Source: Alicyclobacillus sp.
Lineage (GTDB): Bacteria; Bacillota; Bacilli; Alicyclobacillales; Alicyclobacillaceae
DNA length: 64,000 bases
Direction: 5' to 3'
NCBI GenBank assembly: GCA_023511725.1
Contig: JAIMAY010000003.1
Span: 1-64,000, forward strand
Shown here: positions 1 to 12,747 of the stretch, piece after piece
How the letters are laid out: every line of letters starts with the position of its first letter
Position numbering within the stretch: the stretch's first letter is position 1
Made by a program: the position numbers and the translations under genes
The notes under the pieces: generated by a model
What the model saw: the letters and a program-made list of their open reading frames with translations, nothing else
What the model was told of the DNA's origin: nothing
The model's database searches: none

Positions 1-269
1 AAGGAACGAATCACTCCGCGCTCGCCCGCGGCTTCCGCCGCGGTGCTCGCGCCCGCCGCGTCATCCGCAGCGGCGACGTCGACTACTATAGCACGGCAGG
101 CACGTGAAGATCAACATCTGCATCCACACAAATGAATGGTTGGGCTTCCAGCCGCGTGACTGCCTGCAGTTCAGACGGTGTCCGTCGCTTCCTCAGGTAT
201 GGCCACGCATCCGCAGACCGCGTGAGCTGAGCCCATGACGTTGCTATCATGCTCGCCCTTGTTCATTTG

Positions 270-386
270 TCATTTGTCATCGAGAATGGCGTTGAAGAAC
301 AGATAGGCGACCAGAATCAGCATCACGAGGCCAAAAAACATCGCACCCTGCGTGATCAGAAAATCCTCGACGAAATCGTGGAGCAT
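270..386 (-). CDS. small single-span membrane protein (38 aa)
   Basis: A 38-residue protein beginning MLHDFVEDF, followed by one hydrophobic segment (about residues 12-33, rich in F, L, V, I) and ending in a charged N-A-I-L-D-D-K tail, so a bitopic membrane peptide is predicted. The ATG at 386-384 has a strong Shine-Dalgarno (GGAGGTGG, about 8 nt upstream), which supports real translation; the longer in-frame extension to 728 is low-complexity Arg/Ala sequence and is not credible. It lies downstream of gyrA in the same direction. I do not recognise the family. Positions 1-269 downstream show no gene I can support. Confidence 0.55.
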   Translation of the reverse strand: MLHDFVEDFLITQGAMFFGLVMLILVAYLFFNAILDDK

Positions 387-607
387 GGCCTGACCACCTC
401 CGTATCCATAAGCTCCAGACTGTTCGCCCCGTATATGATACCACGCCGCGGACGGCGGTTGCCCTGGTTCACGATGCGGATCGGGCGCATCACTGGCGGC
501 CGTTGTCCAAATCCACGCTGCGAATCGTATGCAGAACCTGGAAAGGCTTCCCGGGTTCATACCGCATGTCACGGCTGGCAGGAACCGCGTGCACCGCAAG
601 CGGGCAG

Positions 608-686
608 GCGCCGCGCGCAACGCAGGCACGCAACCGCGGCGCAGGTGCGCAACCGTGGCGCCGCGCGCAACGCAGGCGCGCAACCG
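608..686. repeat. GC-rich direct repeats in the gyrA downstream spacer
   Basis: The 387-773 spacer between gyrA and the 38-aa gene has no convincing coding sequence. It contains a 29-bp near-perfect direct repeat (608-636 and 658-686, one difference), built from shorter CGCAACG-type words with a further partial copy between them. The short open frames here on both strands translate to Arg/Ala-rich low-complexity sequence and are judged spurious. Confidence 0.6.
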
Positions 687-773
687 TGCCCGGGCCGCGG
701 CGCCGCGGTGTGCCTTACGCGCACCCATCCGCCGCGCCCCGCCTTCGGCACGGTTGGCTCCGGTGGCCCTCCA

Positions 774-3227
<2,454 letters not shown>

Positions 3228-3310
3228 TGACGTTCACTCCTCGCACGGCCGCGTCCGGCATGGCACGCGTCGGCCCGTGCCCTGCGCGCAGGCGGCTTCA
3301 CTTGTCTGCA

Positions 3311-5305
<1,995 letters not shown>

Positions 5306-5578
5306 TCACTCCGAATGGTTGATCTCGATGCGCCCCGTCTGTTCCACAAGCTCCGCGCGTCGCCGAAGCGTCTGCGGCGAGACCGGAGAAAGGTACACCT
5401 TGCGGTCGGTCACGACCAGCGATTTCAACTCCCCGGCATCCACGACCTCCACCCGGCCGAGCGCGCGCATCCGCTCGAGAAACGCTCGGGTATCCGCAAT
5501 CTCCTGGGTCTGGACATCGAAGATGCCGATGACCTCGTGCAACCAAACCAGGGTGTCTCCACCAACGTGGAACAGCAT
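5306..5578 (-). CDS. remB: RemB/YaaB-type DUF370 regulator
   Basis: A 90-aa protein with the DUF370 pattern: an N-terminal strand ending V-G-G-D, a W-L-H-E-V-I-G-I-F-D core and a V-Y-L-S-P-V-S-P-Q-T-L-R-R-R segment. In Bacillus the ortholog next to recF is remB (yaaB), linked to biofilm-matrix regulation. Two starts compete. A GTG at 5587 abuts the recF stop (TAG then GTG). The ATG three codons later (5578) has AGGTG 6 nt upstream and aligns better with the family, so I chose the ATG. Position between recF and gyrB matches Bacillus synteny. Confidence 0.8.
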   Translation of the reverse strand: MLFHVGGDTLVWLHEVIGIFDVQTQEIADTRAFLERMRALGRVEVVDAGELKSLVVTDRKVYLSPVSPQTLRRRAELVEQTGRIEINHSE

Positions 5579-5587
5579 GGGCGACAC

Positions 5588-6733
5588 CTAACCTTCCGCC
5601 TGTATTATACCAGAACACACAGAAAACAAACGCGCGACCTCCCGCAGCCGTCCCGTGAGCGGAAACAGCGAGGTCGTGGTGAGCACCGTCTGCACCTTCT
5701 CACTCATGGCCAGCACCAGGTTTTTCTGACGTCCGTCATCCAGTTCCGAAAGCACGTCGTCCAGCAGGAGCACCGGGTACTCGCCGGTCTGCCGACGGAT
5801 GAATTCCATCTCCGCCAGCCGCAAGGATAGGGCGATGGTGCGCTGTTGTCCCTGCGACGCGAACGAATGCGCCGGGATGCCGTCGAGCGTCAGCCGCAGG
5901 TCATCCCGGTGAGGCCCAATGGTGGTGGTTCCGAGCCGGATGTCGCCCGCGCGCCGCACTCTCAGCGCGCGCAGCAGAACCTCCGCCAGTGTTCCAACCT
6001 CAGCCTCGGCCGTTGCCTCGAGCGTGGTGCCGCCCCCGCCATCGTCGCCAAACTGCGGCAGGGTCGACGCGTAACGGACGTCCAGTGTCTCTCGCCCATC
6101 CGCGATGGTGGCGTAGATGTCGGCGGCGATGGGGGCGAGATCCGCCAGAAACCGCATCCGGCGCCGCAGCACCTGGGCACCGTGCTCCGCCAGCTGCGCG
6201 TCGAACACTTCCAACGAGGCTTCGTCGACGGGTACACGGCGCAACAGCGCGTTTCGCTGCTGCAGCGCGCGTTGATAGTGACCCAGATGATACAGATAGG
6301 CGGGCTGGGTCTGGCCCAGTTCCATGTCGAGAAACCTGCGCCGGAGCGCGGGGCCGCCCTTGACGAGCAGGAGATCCTCGGGCGAGAACAGCACGGCTTG
6401 AAAGTGCCCTAGGAAATCCGTCATCTTCGCCTGTTGCACCCCGTTCACCAGCGCTCTGCGACCGCCGGAACCGAGCCGCAGTTCGAGGGTTCGTTGCCGC
6501 CCGCCCGCGTGGATGACCGCGCGTACCGTGGCGCCATCCGCCCCCCGACGCACCAGGTCCGCATCCCGATGGGTGCGATGGGATTTGCCGACCGCAAGCA
6601 GGTGGATGGCCTCGAGGGCGTTGGTCTTTCCCTGGGCGTTCTCACCGATCAACACATTCACGCCCGGATGGAAAGACACCTCCTGCTCCTCGTAGTTGCG
6701 GAAAGATCGCAGATACAGGGACTGTACCCACAT
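5588..6733 (-). CDS. recF: DNA replication/repair protein RecF
   Basis: SMC-like ATPase that helps load RecA at gapped DNA. Walker A is G-E-N-A-Q-G-K-T-N (30-38), the ABC signature is S-Q-G-Q-Q-R-T, and Walker B is V-L-L-L-D-D-V followed by the D-loop S-E-L-D. Its 381 aa are normal for the family. The ATG lies only 3 nt after the dnaN stop, with its ribosome binding site GAGGT inside the dnaN 3' end, so the two are translationally coupled. That leaves no room for the S4-domain gene rlbA/yaaA that usually separates dnaN and recF in Bacilli. Confidence 0.97.
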   Translation of the reverse strand: MWVQSLYLRSFRNYEEQEVSFHPGVNVLIGENAQGKTNALEAIHLLAVGKSHRTHRDADLVRRGADGATVRAVIHAGGRQRTLELRLGSGGRRALVNGVQQAKMTDFLGHFQAVLFSPEDLLLVKGGPALRRRFLDMELGQTQPAYLYHLGHYQRALQQRNALLRRVPVDEASLEVFDAQLAEHGAQVLRRRMRFLADLAPIAADIYATIADGRETLDVRYASTLPQFGDDGGGGTTLEATAEAEVGTLAEVLLRALRVRRAGDIRLGTTTIGPHRDDLRLTLDGIPAHSFASQGQQRTIALSLRLAEMEFIRRQTGEYPVLLLDDVLSELDDGRQKNLVLAMSEKVQTVLTTTSLFPLTGRLREVARLFSVCSGIIQAEG

Positions 6734-6736
6734 TGC

Positions 6737-7864
6737 TTACCTCATCAGCACCGGCGAGATCAGCTGCAGCCCGTCGTCACGGCCCGACTCGCAGATGACG
6801 AAAGGCGAGCTGGCGCCGTTGAAGCGGACAACGAGGTCCGCCGTGTCTGTGGCGCGCAGGGCATCCAACACATAACGGGCGTTGAAGGAGATGTACAGAT
6901 CATCGCCCGTCTTGCCGATGACATCCACCTGCTCCGACACATTTCCAATCTCCGGTGAACTGGAGGACACCGTGACCTGGTTGGCCGTCACCTCCAGGCG
7001 GACCATGTGATTCTCTCGATCGCGCGCAATGAGTGCGGCTCGGTCGATGGCACCGGCGAGCGCGTCGGTGGGCATGATGACCTCTGTCCGAAACACGGTC
7101 GGGATGATCCGTGACGTGTCGGGGTAGCTGCCCTGGATCATGCGGGTGTAAAAGCGCGTGGTCCCCACCGCAAACAGGCCATGACTGTCCGTGAACTGCA
7201 GCGTGACGGGGACATCCGCGTCGGGCAGAATCTTCGCAAACTCCTGGAGGGCCTTGGCGGGAAGAATGGCACGCCATTCACCCTCCGGGGCCTCGGGGAT
7301 GACGGCACTGCGTGTCGCGAGTCTGAGCGCATCTGTGGCGGTGAACACAAGCCGGCCATCCTGATATTCCACATACACGCCGGTGAGCACAGGGCGCACC
7401 TCGGACGACGACGCGGCGAATGCCGTGGTGCGGATGAGGGTTTCCAGCGTTCGACTGGACAGGGTGAGTTGCCGGGATGCATGAAAGATTGGCAGCTGTG
7501 GAAATTCAGCCGCGTCAATGCCATGAAGATGGAACTGTGCACTACCCGATGTGATGTCCGTCATGTAGTTGGAGTGCACCTCAATCGAGACATTGGGGCC
7601 GGGCAGCTTGCGGATCACCTCGGCGAACGTGCGCGCGGGCAGCACAATGGCACCCGGCTCCATGATTTGCAGGCCTGTGTCGTCTCCGGCCGGGAGGGTG
7701 TCCTGGATGCCGAGTTCGAGATCGTACGCTGTACCCACCAGGCGGTCGCTGGTGGCTTCCAGAAGTATGCCGGTGAGGACGTGCTTCGTGGTCCGTACCG
7801 CGACGGCCTTGGAGACGGTTTGAATCAGGGCGGAGAGGGCAGCCTGCTGGACTGTGAATCGCAT
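6737..7864 (-). CDS. dnaN: DNA polymerase III sliding clamp (beta)
   Basis: Processivity clamp of the replicative polymerase, 375 aa as expected for three clamp domains. It starts MRFTVQQAALSALIQTVSKAV and ends L-Q-L-I-S-P-V-L-M-R, close to the common L-I-L-P-V-R ending. It follows dnaA by about 275 nt, and that spacer carries DnaA boxes. The ATG at 7862-7864 is preceded by an AGGAGG-type site. It is coupled to recF downstream. Confidence 0.97.
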   Translation of the reverse strand: MRFTVQQAALSALIQTVSKAVAVRTTKHVLTGILLEATSDRLVGTAYDLELGIQDTLPAGDDTGLQIMEPGAIVLPARTFAEVIRKLPGPNVSIEVHSNYMTDITSGSAQFHLHGIDAAEFPQLPIFHASRQLTLSSRTLETLIRTTAFAASSSEVRPVLTGVYVEYQDGRLVFTATDALRLATRSAVIPEAPEGEWRAILPAKALQEFAKILPDADVPVTLQFTDSHGLFAVGTTRFYTRMIQGSYPDTSRIIPTVFRTEVIMPTDALAGAIDRAALIARDRENHMVRLEVTANQVTVSSSSPEIGNVSEQVDVIGKTGDDLYISFNARYVLDALRATDTADLVVRFNGASSPFVICESGRDDGLQLISPVLMR

Positions 7865-8006
7865 GGAATAGAGGGCCTCCTTGTCGCTTGCTGCAGCGGA
7901 TGGGTCGTGTCATCGCTGCGGATTCGAGTGCTGGACTTGGGACACCGCGCATAGAAGTAGAATGGGGATCTTTGATCTTGGGTCCCGCAGTCGTACTACT
8001 AGGCGT

Positions 8007-8080
8007 TGTGGAATTGTGGATAAGTTCATTGATTGCCGATGTCGAGCGTCCTTGAGCCTGTGGAAAGATTGTGGATAAGT
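8007..8080. other. oriC part 1: DnaA-box cluster between dnaA and dnaN
   Basis: The dnaA-dnaN spacer (7865-8139) has two perfect DnaA boxes (TGTGGATAA at 8015-8023 and 8070-8078). Two degenerate ones are TGTGGAATT at 8007 and TGTGGAAAG at 8059. In Bacillus the equivalent spacer is the unwinding end of the bipartite origin; I infer the same role here. No long A+T tract is obvious, so the unwinding element is not pinpointed. Confidence 0.8.
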
Positions 8081-8139
8081 GCATGCCGATCCGTCTCGAT
8101 TATACACATGTCCAACGCGCGGGCGAGGAGCGACAGCCC

Positions 8140-9615
8140 TCAGCCCAGCGTCCGGATGGCTTCCGCCAATCTTTCGATGGTGGCGCGGAGGTCCGAGTTC
8201 TGATTCATCTCTTCGGCAATGCGTTCGCACGCGTGCAGAACCGTCGTGTGGTCGCGTCCGCCGAAGGCCTCGCCGATGCGGGGCAACGACAGATCCGTCA
8301 GCTCGCGCGCCAGGTACATCGCAATCTGGCGAGGCAGCACCACATTGCGCGTGCGCTTCTTGGCCTTGAGGTCCTCGACGCGCAGACCGAAATGATCTCC
8401 CACCACTTTTTGAATATGGCTGACCGTGATGACCTTGGCGCGTCCCGGCCCGACCAGGTCCTTCAGCGCGCGCTCCGCGAGATCCAGTGTGATGTCCTGG
8501 CGTTCCAGGGAGGAGAAGGCGAAAACGCGGATCAGCGCCCCCTCGAGCTCACGGATGTTGGTGTCGATCTGCGTCGCGATGTAGTACGCAACATCCTCCG
8601 GGATGCTGATTCCTTCGGCCTTCGCTTTGCGCTGCAGGATGGCAATCCGCGTCTCCACATCAGGCGGTTGAATGTCCGTGATCAGGCCCATCTCAAATCT
8701 CGAGCGCAAGCGGTCCTCGAGCGTCGGGATCTCCTTCGGAGGCCGGTCACTGGCGACGACAATCTGCTTGCCCTCTTCGTAGAGCGCGTTGAAGGTATGG
8801 AAGAACTCCTCCTGCGTGCCTTCCTTCTTGGCGAGGAACTGGATGTCGTCAATCAACAGAATGTCGACGGAGCGATAGTGATTGCGAAACTCGCCCGGGT
8901 TCCCCTCCCGGATGGAGTGGATGAAATCATTGGTGAAGCGCTCGGTCGACAGATAGGCCACCTTCGCGTTGGGTCTGCGCTGCCGGACGTGATGGCCAAT
9001 GGCGTGCATCAGATGTGTTTTACCGAGACCCACGCCGCCGTAGATGAAGAGCGGATTGTACTGTTCTGCGGGCCGTTCCGCCACAGCCAGGCACGCCGCA
9101 TGGGCAAAGCGGTTGCTCGCGCCAATCACAAACGTCTCAAACGTGTATTTCGGGTTCAGTGGCTGCGTATTGATTTGATAGGGGGATCCTGTCCCCGTCC
9201 CTGCCGCGGATGGCGTGTTGGCTTCTGTCGTGGCCGCTGGGTCCGCGCTCACCCGGATGGCGGGCGCTGCCAGGGTGGCGACACCGGATGCAGCGCCGCT
9301 GTTTCGAGCAGCGCGCACAGGCGCGGGGTCGAGGTCCGAGGGCGCCACGAATCGCACGCGGAACTCGTATTCGGTCAACTGCGCGATATACGACGTGATG
9401 GTCGAGGTGTAGTGCTCCTCAATCCAGTTTCGTTGGAAGGCCGACGGAACCTGCACGAAGATGGTGTTCTGGCGCGGGTCATAATCAATGATCTTGGATC
9501 CCGCGAACCAGGTGGCGAAGCTGTCTGGGTTGTGGCGCTCCTGCAGGAAGGCGAGAACGCGATCCCACAGATGGTGAAAGAAGGACCTGTCGAAGGACGC
9601 GGACATGGCGGACAT
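8140..9615 (-). CDS. dnaA: chromosomal replication initiator DnaA
   Basis: AAA+ initiator that binds the flanking DnaA boxes. Domain I spans about residues 8-90, and a Gly/Ala/Pro/Thr-rich linker covers about 95-150. The ATPase domain has Walker A G-G-V-G-L-G-K-T (193-200) and Walker B L-L-I-D-D. The C-terminal DNA-binding signature G-G-R-D-H-T-T-V-L-H-A is near residues 452-462. Its 491 aa exceed the Bacillus protein because of the longer linker. A strong AGGAGGT lies 12 nt before the first ATG (9615); a second in-frame ATG three codons later is possible. Confidence 0.97.
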   Translation of the reverse strand: MSAMSASFDRSFFHHLWDRVLAFLQERHNPDSFATWFAGSKIIDYDPRQNTIFVQVPSAFQRNWIEEHYTSTITSYIAQLTEYEFRVRFVAPSDLDPAPVRAARNSGAASGVATLAAPAIRVSADPAATTEANTPSAAGTGTGSPYQINTQPLNPKYTFETFVIGASNRFAHAACLAVAERPAEQYNPLFIYGGVGLGKTHLMHAIGHHVRQRRPNAKVAYLSTERFTNDFIHSIREGNPGEFRNHYRSVDILLIDDIQFLAKKEGTQEEFFHTFNALYEEGKQIVVASDRPPKEIPTLEDRLRSRFEMGLITDIQPPDVETRIAILQRKAKAEGISIPEDVAYYIATQIDTNIRELEGALIRVFAFSSLERQDITLDLAERALKDLVGPGRAKVITVSHIQKVVGDHFGLRVEDLKAKKRTRNVVLPRQIAMYLARELTDLSLPRIGEAFGGRDHTTVLHACERIAEEMNQNSDLRATIERLAEAIRTLG

Positions 9616-9730
9616 GGGTTCAGGCTAACCTCCTACGGAGAGAACTTGTCGAAGCGAGAGACTTGTCCCGCACACGGTGTCGAGTTGCCGCGAGTTTTGT
9701 CGATCACGAACGCGCACGAAGGGCGATACA

Positions 9731-10113
9731 CACAGCGCTGTGGATTCAATTGTGGATAAACGTCGCCATGGATGAGGGCGCGTGGTGATTGCGTGATCGG
9801 CGGTGGCCGCGAGTTCCGTATGGGTACTGCTGTGCACAAGTTGTCGTAGGAATGCACATATCCACGGTACTGTGTACAAGTTATCCACAGCCTGTGGATA
9901 GAAGTGTGGATAAGTCCGAGTTGTGCACAGGTTGGCATCGTCGTGGCACTCCTAATCATAGCAGATTCTGTGCGGGATGACCATGCGTGGTTGCGAGGTT
10001 ATCCACATGTGCAGAACCCTCACAACACAGCGGCGCACAGGTTGTGGATTTGGGGAAAACTCTGTGGATAGGATGCTTTGGAACCGGCTGCGAGGGGACA
10101 AGCCTGTGGAGAA
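9731..10113. other. oriC part 2: DnaA-box cluster upstream of dnaA
   Basis: The 9616-10278 spacer between dnaA and rpmH has no gene. It holds four perfect DnaA boxes in both orientations (9751-9759, 9881-9889, 9905-9913, 9999-10007). Near-matches lie at 9739, 9858, 9893, 10043, 10063 and 10105. A perfect 12-bp palindrome (CACAGCGCTGTG) lies at 9731-9742. Transcription diverges from this region (dnaA left, rpmH right), as expected for the origin. This cluster would be the DnaA-loading and autoregulation half of the bipartite oriC. Confidence 0.88.
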
Positions 10114-10120
10114 AGTCTGG

Positions 10121-10150
10121 TTGACACGTGTTCCGGTTGCCGGATATAAT
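10121..10150 (+). promoter_or_regulatory. sigma-A promoter of rpmH
   Basis: A consensus -35 (TTGACA, 10121-10126) and consensus -10 (TATAAT, 10145-10150) are separated by 18 nt. It lies at the edge of the DnaA-box cluster, about 130 nt before rpmH. Confidence 0.85.
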
Positions 10151-10278
10151 TAGCGGCAGTGTCCGTTCGCGGGCGAAGGTCGGGCATCGCTGGTCTCAGC
10201 GGCCCGTTGTTTCGAGATGACAGGTGGCGATGAGATCCAAGGGCCGTCACCGGAGAGCCCTGGTGAGGAGGTGGCGAC

Positions 10279-10413
10279 ATGAAGCCGACCTACAATCCCA
10301 ACAACCGTAAGCGCAAGAAGACGCATGGCTTCCGCCGGCGCATGCAGACGAAGGACGGTCGGAAGGTGTTGGCCCGCCGTCGCGCAAAGGGTCGCAAACG
10401 GTTGACAGCGTAA
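10279..10413 (+). CDS. rpmH: 50S ribosomal protein L34
   Basis: A 44-aa basic protein beginning [20 protein letters not shown] and ending [11 protein letters not shown], the classic L34 pattern. It has a strong GAGGAGGTGG ribosome binding site. It is the first gene of the right replichore, directly after oriC, as in nearly all Firmicutes. Confidence 0.97.
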   Translation: MKPTYNPNNRKRKKTHGFRRRMQTKDGRKVLARRRAKGRKRLTA

Positions 10414-10435
10414 GGCCACGTCAGTGGCCTTTTTT
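10414..10435 (+). terminator. hairpin with T-run between rpmH and rnpA
   Basis: Stem GGCCAC / GTGGCC with a four-base loop, followed by TTTTTT, directly after the rpmH stop. It probably makes rpmH more abundant than rnpA by partial termination. Confidence 0.8.
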
Positions 10436-10460
10436 GATATAGAAGAAGGGACGTCTGTCA

Positions 10461-10802
10461 TTGCGTGCTTGTCATCGTCTCAAAGCCACGCGCGACTTTC
10501 GACGTGTGTTCCAACGTGGCCGGTCTGCTGCGACCGCCCGTTTTGTGCTGTATTGGTGGACCCCACCTCGTGCCGAGACGTTTCGCGTCGGCATTTCGGT
10601 GAGCAAGAAAGTCGGCAAAGCGGTGGTCAGGAATCGCGTGAAGCGCCTGGTGCGCGAGGCGTTTCAACGGCTCGAACCGGAGCTTGAGACATGCCGTGCG
10701 GACTTCGTTGTGGTATGCCGTCCGCCCTCGGCAGATGCCGACTTTGCCGATGTGTTGGAAGATTTGTCGAAGTTGCTCCGTCGTGCAAAGTTCGTGGTAT
10801 GA
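10461..10802 (+). CDS. rnpA: ribonuclease P protein component
   Basis: Protein subunit of RNase P, which matures tRNA 5' ends. The hallmark R-N-R-V-K-R motif follows [13 protein letters not shown]. At 113 aa it is family length. The start is TTG at 10461, giving M-R-A-C-H-R-L-K, with a weak AAGGG site about 11 nt upstream. It follows rpmH, the universal partner. Confidence 0.93.
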   Translation: MRACHRLKATRDFRRVFQRGRSAATARFVLYWWTPPRAETFRVGISVSKKVGKAVVRNRVKRLVREAFQRLEPELETCRADFVVVCRPPSADADFADVLEDLSKLLRRAKFVV

Positions 10803-10833
10803 TGAGGGGAGCATGGATTCGGAAGGGATGCCC

Positions 10834-11061
10834 ATGCGGCGGGTGGCCGTCGCTTTGATCCGCTTCTATCAACATTGGATTTCACCGCTCAAGCCGCGCA
10901 CGTGCCGCTTCTATCCGACATGTTCACAGTACGCGGTGGAGGCCATCTCACGATTCGGCTTACTGCGTGGCGGCTGGCTGACCGCGCGGCGGTTGGCGAA
11001 GTGCGGACCATGGCATCCAGGCGGTTATGATCCGGTGCCAGACGACAGGCAGGAGGCGTGA
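10834..11061 (+). CDS. yidD: membrane protein insertion efficiency factor YidD
   Basis: A 75-aa protein with the YidD signature [13 protein letters not shown] and [11 protein letters not shown]. It assists YidC-dependent membrane insertion. Three in-frame ATGs occur (10813, 10828, 10834). Only the last has a well-spaced site (GGAAGGG, 6 nt), and it gives the family's typical [12 protein letters not shown] start. It sits between rnpA and yidC. Confidence 0.92.
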   Translation: MRRVAVALIRFYQHWISPLKPRTCRFYPTCSQYAVEAISRFGLLRGGWLTARRLAKCGPWHPGGYDPVPDDRQEA

Positions 11062-11065
11062 ATGC

Positions 11066-11923
11066 TTGACTGAGCGCAAAACGCAGAGGCATACGTGGCC
11101 ATGGGTTGTGGCATTGGGCGCCGTCATGAGCTTATCGGGCTGCTCACTGTATCCGGCCAAGCCAGGAGAATGGCCGCAGGGCTTTTGGGGCGACATTCTC
11201 AAGGCCGTGTCCGGCGTGATAGATTATTTCGCCCACCTCATCCCCGGGCCTTACCGATATGGGATTGCGCTGCTGATTGTCACCATCTTGGTCCGGCTCC
11301 TCATCCTTCCGCTGGTCATGAAGCAGTTGCGAGCGACCCGGAAGATGCAGGAGTTGCAGCCGCAGATAGCGAATATTCGTGCCAAATACCAGGGGGACAA
11401 CCAAAAGATGCAGGAAGAGCTGATGAAGCTCTATCAGCAGGCGGGCGTGAACCCGTTCGCCGGTTGTCTGCCTATCTTGATCCAGTTGCCCATCCTGTGG
11501 GCACTGTTCGGCGCCATCGAAGGGAACATGGCGCTCAATCAGAGCTCGTTCCTGTGGATACGCCAACTGGGTGCACCGGATCATCTGTACATCCTGCCCA
11601 TCATCGCGGCACTCACCACGTATCTGTCGCAGCGCATCGTGATGACCACCGCGGATCCGCAGACGAAGTTCATGCTCTACACCATGCCGGTGTTCGTGTT
11701 CCTGTTCGCGAGCCGGTTCGCAGCGGGTCTGGCGCTGTACTGGATCTACGGCAACCTGTTCATGGCAGTGCAGTCGTATTTCATGCGTGTACGCCCGGCG
11801 CCCGCTGGCGAGGCGGCGGACGGTCCCATCGAAGAGCCGGGGCGAAAACGGAAAAAGAGGGACAGAGCGTCTGGCGAGAGTGCCCAAGCGGTGAAAGAGA
11901 AACCGTCGAAAAGGAGTACGTGA
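11066..11923 (+). CDS. yidC: membrane protein insertase YidC/SpoIIIJ
   Basis: Inner-membrane insertase of the Oxa1/SpoIIIJ family, 285 aa. A lipoprotein signal ends L-S-G-C-S. Several membrane segments follow, around a charged cytoplasmic hairpin (A-T-R-K-M-Q-E-L-Q-P). The invariant N-P-F-A-G-C-L-P-I-L-I-Q-L-P block is present. The C-tail is strongly basic (R-K-R-K-K-R). I chose the TTG at 11066, which has AGGAGG 9 nt upstream inside the yidD 3' end. Confidence 0.95.
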   Translation: MTERKTQRHTWPWVVALGAVMSLSGCSLYPAKPGEWPQGFWGDILKAVSGVIDYFAHLIPGPYRYGIALLIVTILVRLLILPLVMKQLRATRKMQELQPQIANIRAKYQGDNQKMQEELMKLYQQAGVNPFAGCLPILIQLPILWALFGAIEGNMALNQSSFLWIRQLGAPDHLYILPIIAALTTYLSQRIVMTTADPQTKFMLYTMPVFVFLFASRFAAGLALYWIYGNLFMAVQSYFMRVRPAPAGEAADGPIEEPGRKRKKRDRASGESAQAVKEKPSKRST

Positions 11924-11929
11924 ACGCCG

Positions 11930-12646
11930 ATGAAGCGGGTCGTGGCGACCGGTCGCACGGTCGATGAAGCCGTCACCTCCGCGCTGGTGAAACTGGGGGT
12001 CACAAGGGATGAGGCGCAGGTCCGGGTGCTTCAGGAGCCCACGAAGGGCTTTCTGGGGCTGTTCGGCGGGCGCGATGCCCAGGTCGAAGTGGTTGTCCAG
12101 GAGACTCCGGAGCAGGCGGCGAGATCCTTTGTCTTGGAGTTGTTGCGCCACATGGGTGTGACAGCGCCCGAGGTGCGGCTGAACAGCAGCGCTCTGTCGG
12201 CCCGTGAGTGCGTGATCGAGATCCATTGCGCTGAGTCCGAGTTGTCCATGATCATCGGCCGCAAGGGCGTGACGCTCGACGCGATTCAGTACTTGGTCAA
12301 TGTGGTGGCGAATCGTGGGCAGTCGGAACAGGTGCGCTTCGTGGTGGATGCGGGACAGTATCGAAGACGTCGTGAGGAGCAGGTGCGACGGATTGCAGAA
12401 CGGGCCGCCATGCGGGCGGTGCGAACGGGGAAGCCGGTTCCTCTCGAGCCGATGACAGCGGCCGAGCGAAAATGGGTTCACGTAGCCCTGCAGAACCGCT
12501 CGGATGTGCGGACGTGGAGTGAGGGTGTGGAGCCGAACCGAAAGGTGATCGTGAGCCCGGTGGAGGTAGCATCCGGGGTCTCGGAACCCGCTCGACGCAG
12601 GCGGGATGACCCGCGTCGCGGAGGATGGTCCCGCAGCAAGGCATGA
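11930..12646 (+). CDS. jag: RNA-binding protein Jag/KhpB
   Basis: A 238-aa protein with an N-terminal Jag-N domain (K-G-F-L-G-L-F-G), a central KH domain (I-I-G-R-K-G-V-T-L-D-A-I-Q) and an R3H domain (R-R-R-E-E-Q-V-R-R-I-A and the M-T-A-A-E-R-K region). The C-terminal tail is basic. Jag/KhpB binds small RNAs and mRNAs and is conserved next to yidC. AGGAGT is about 12 nt from the ATG, a rather long spacing. Confidence 0.93.
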   Translation: MKRVVATGRTVDEAVTSALVKLGVTRDEAQVRVLQEPTKGFLGLFGGRDAQVEVVVQETPEQAARSFVLELLRHMGVTAPEVRLNSSALSARECVIEIHCAESELSMIIGRKGVTLDAIQYLVNVVANRGQSEQVRFVVDAGQYRRRREEQVRRIAERAAMRAVRTGKPVPLEPMTAAERKWVHVALQNRSDVRTWSEGVEPNRKVIVSPVEVASGVSEPARRRRDDPRRGGWSRSKA

Positions 12647-12747
12647 AATCGTGTCAGGCGACGGCAATAGGCGAGTGCGGCCCTTCTGCGCGGGAAGCGC
12701 CGAGGGGTCGTCTTTCTTTTTGGCACAACAGGCGGAAGGTGACGAGG

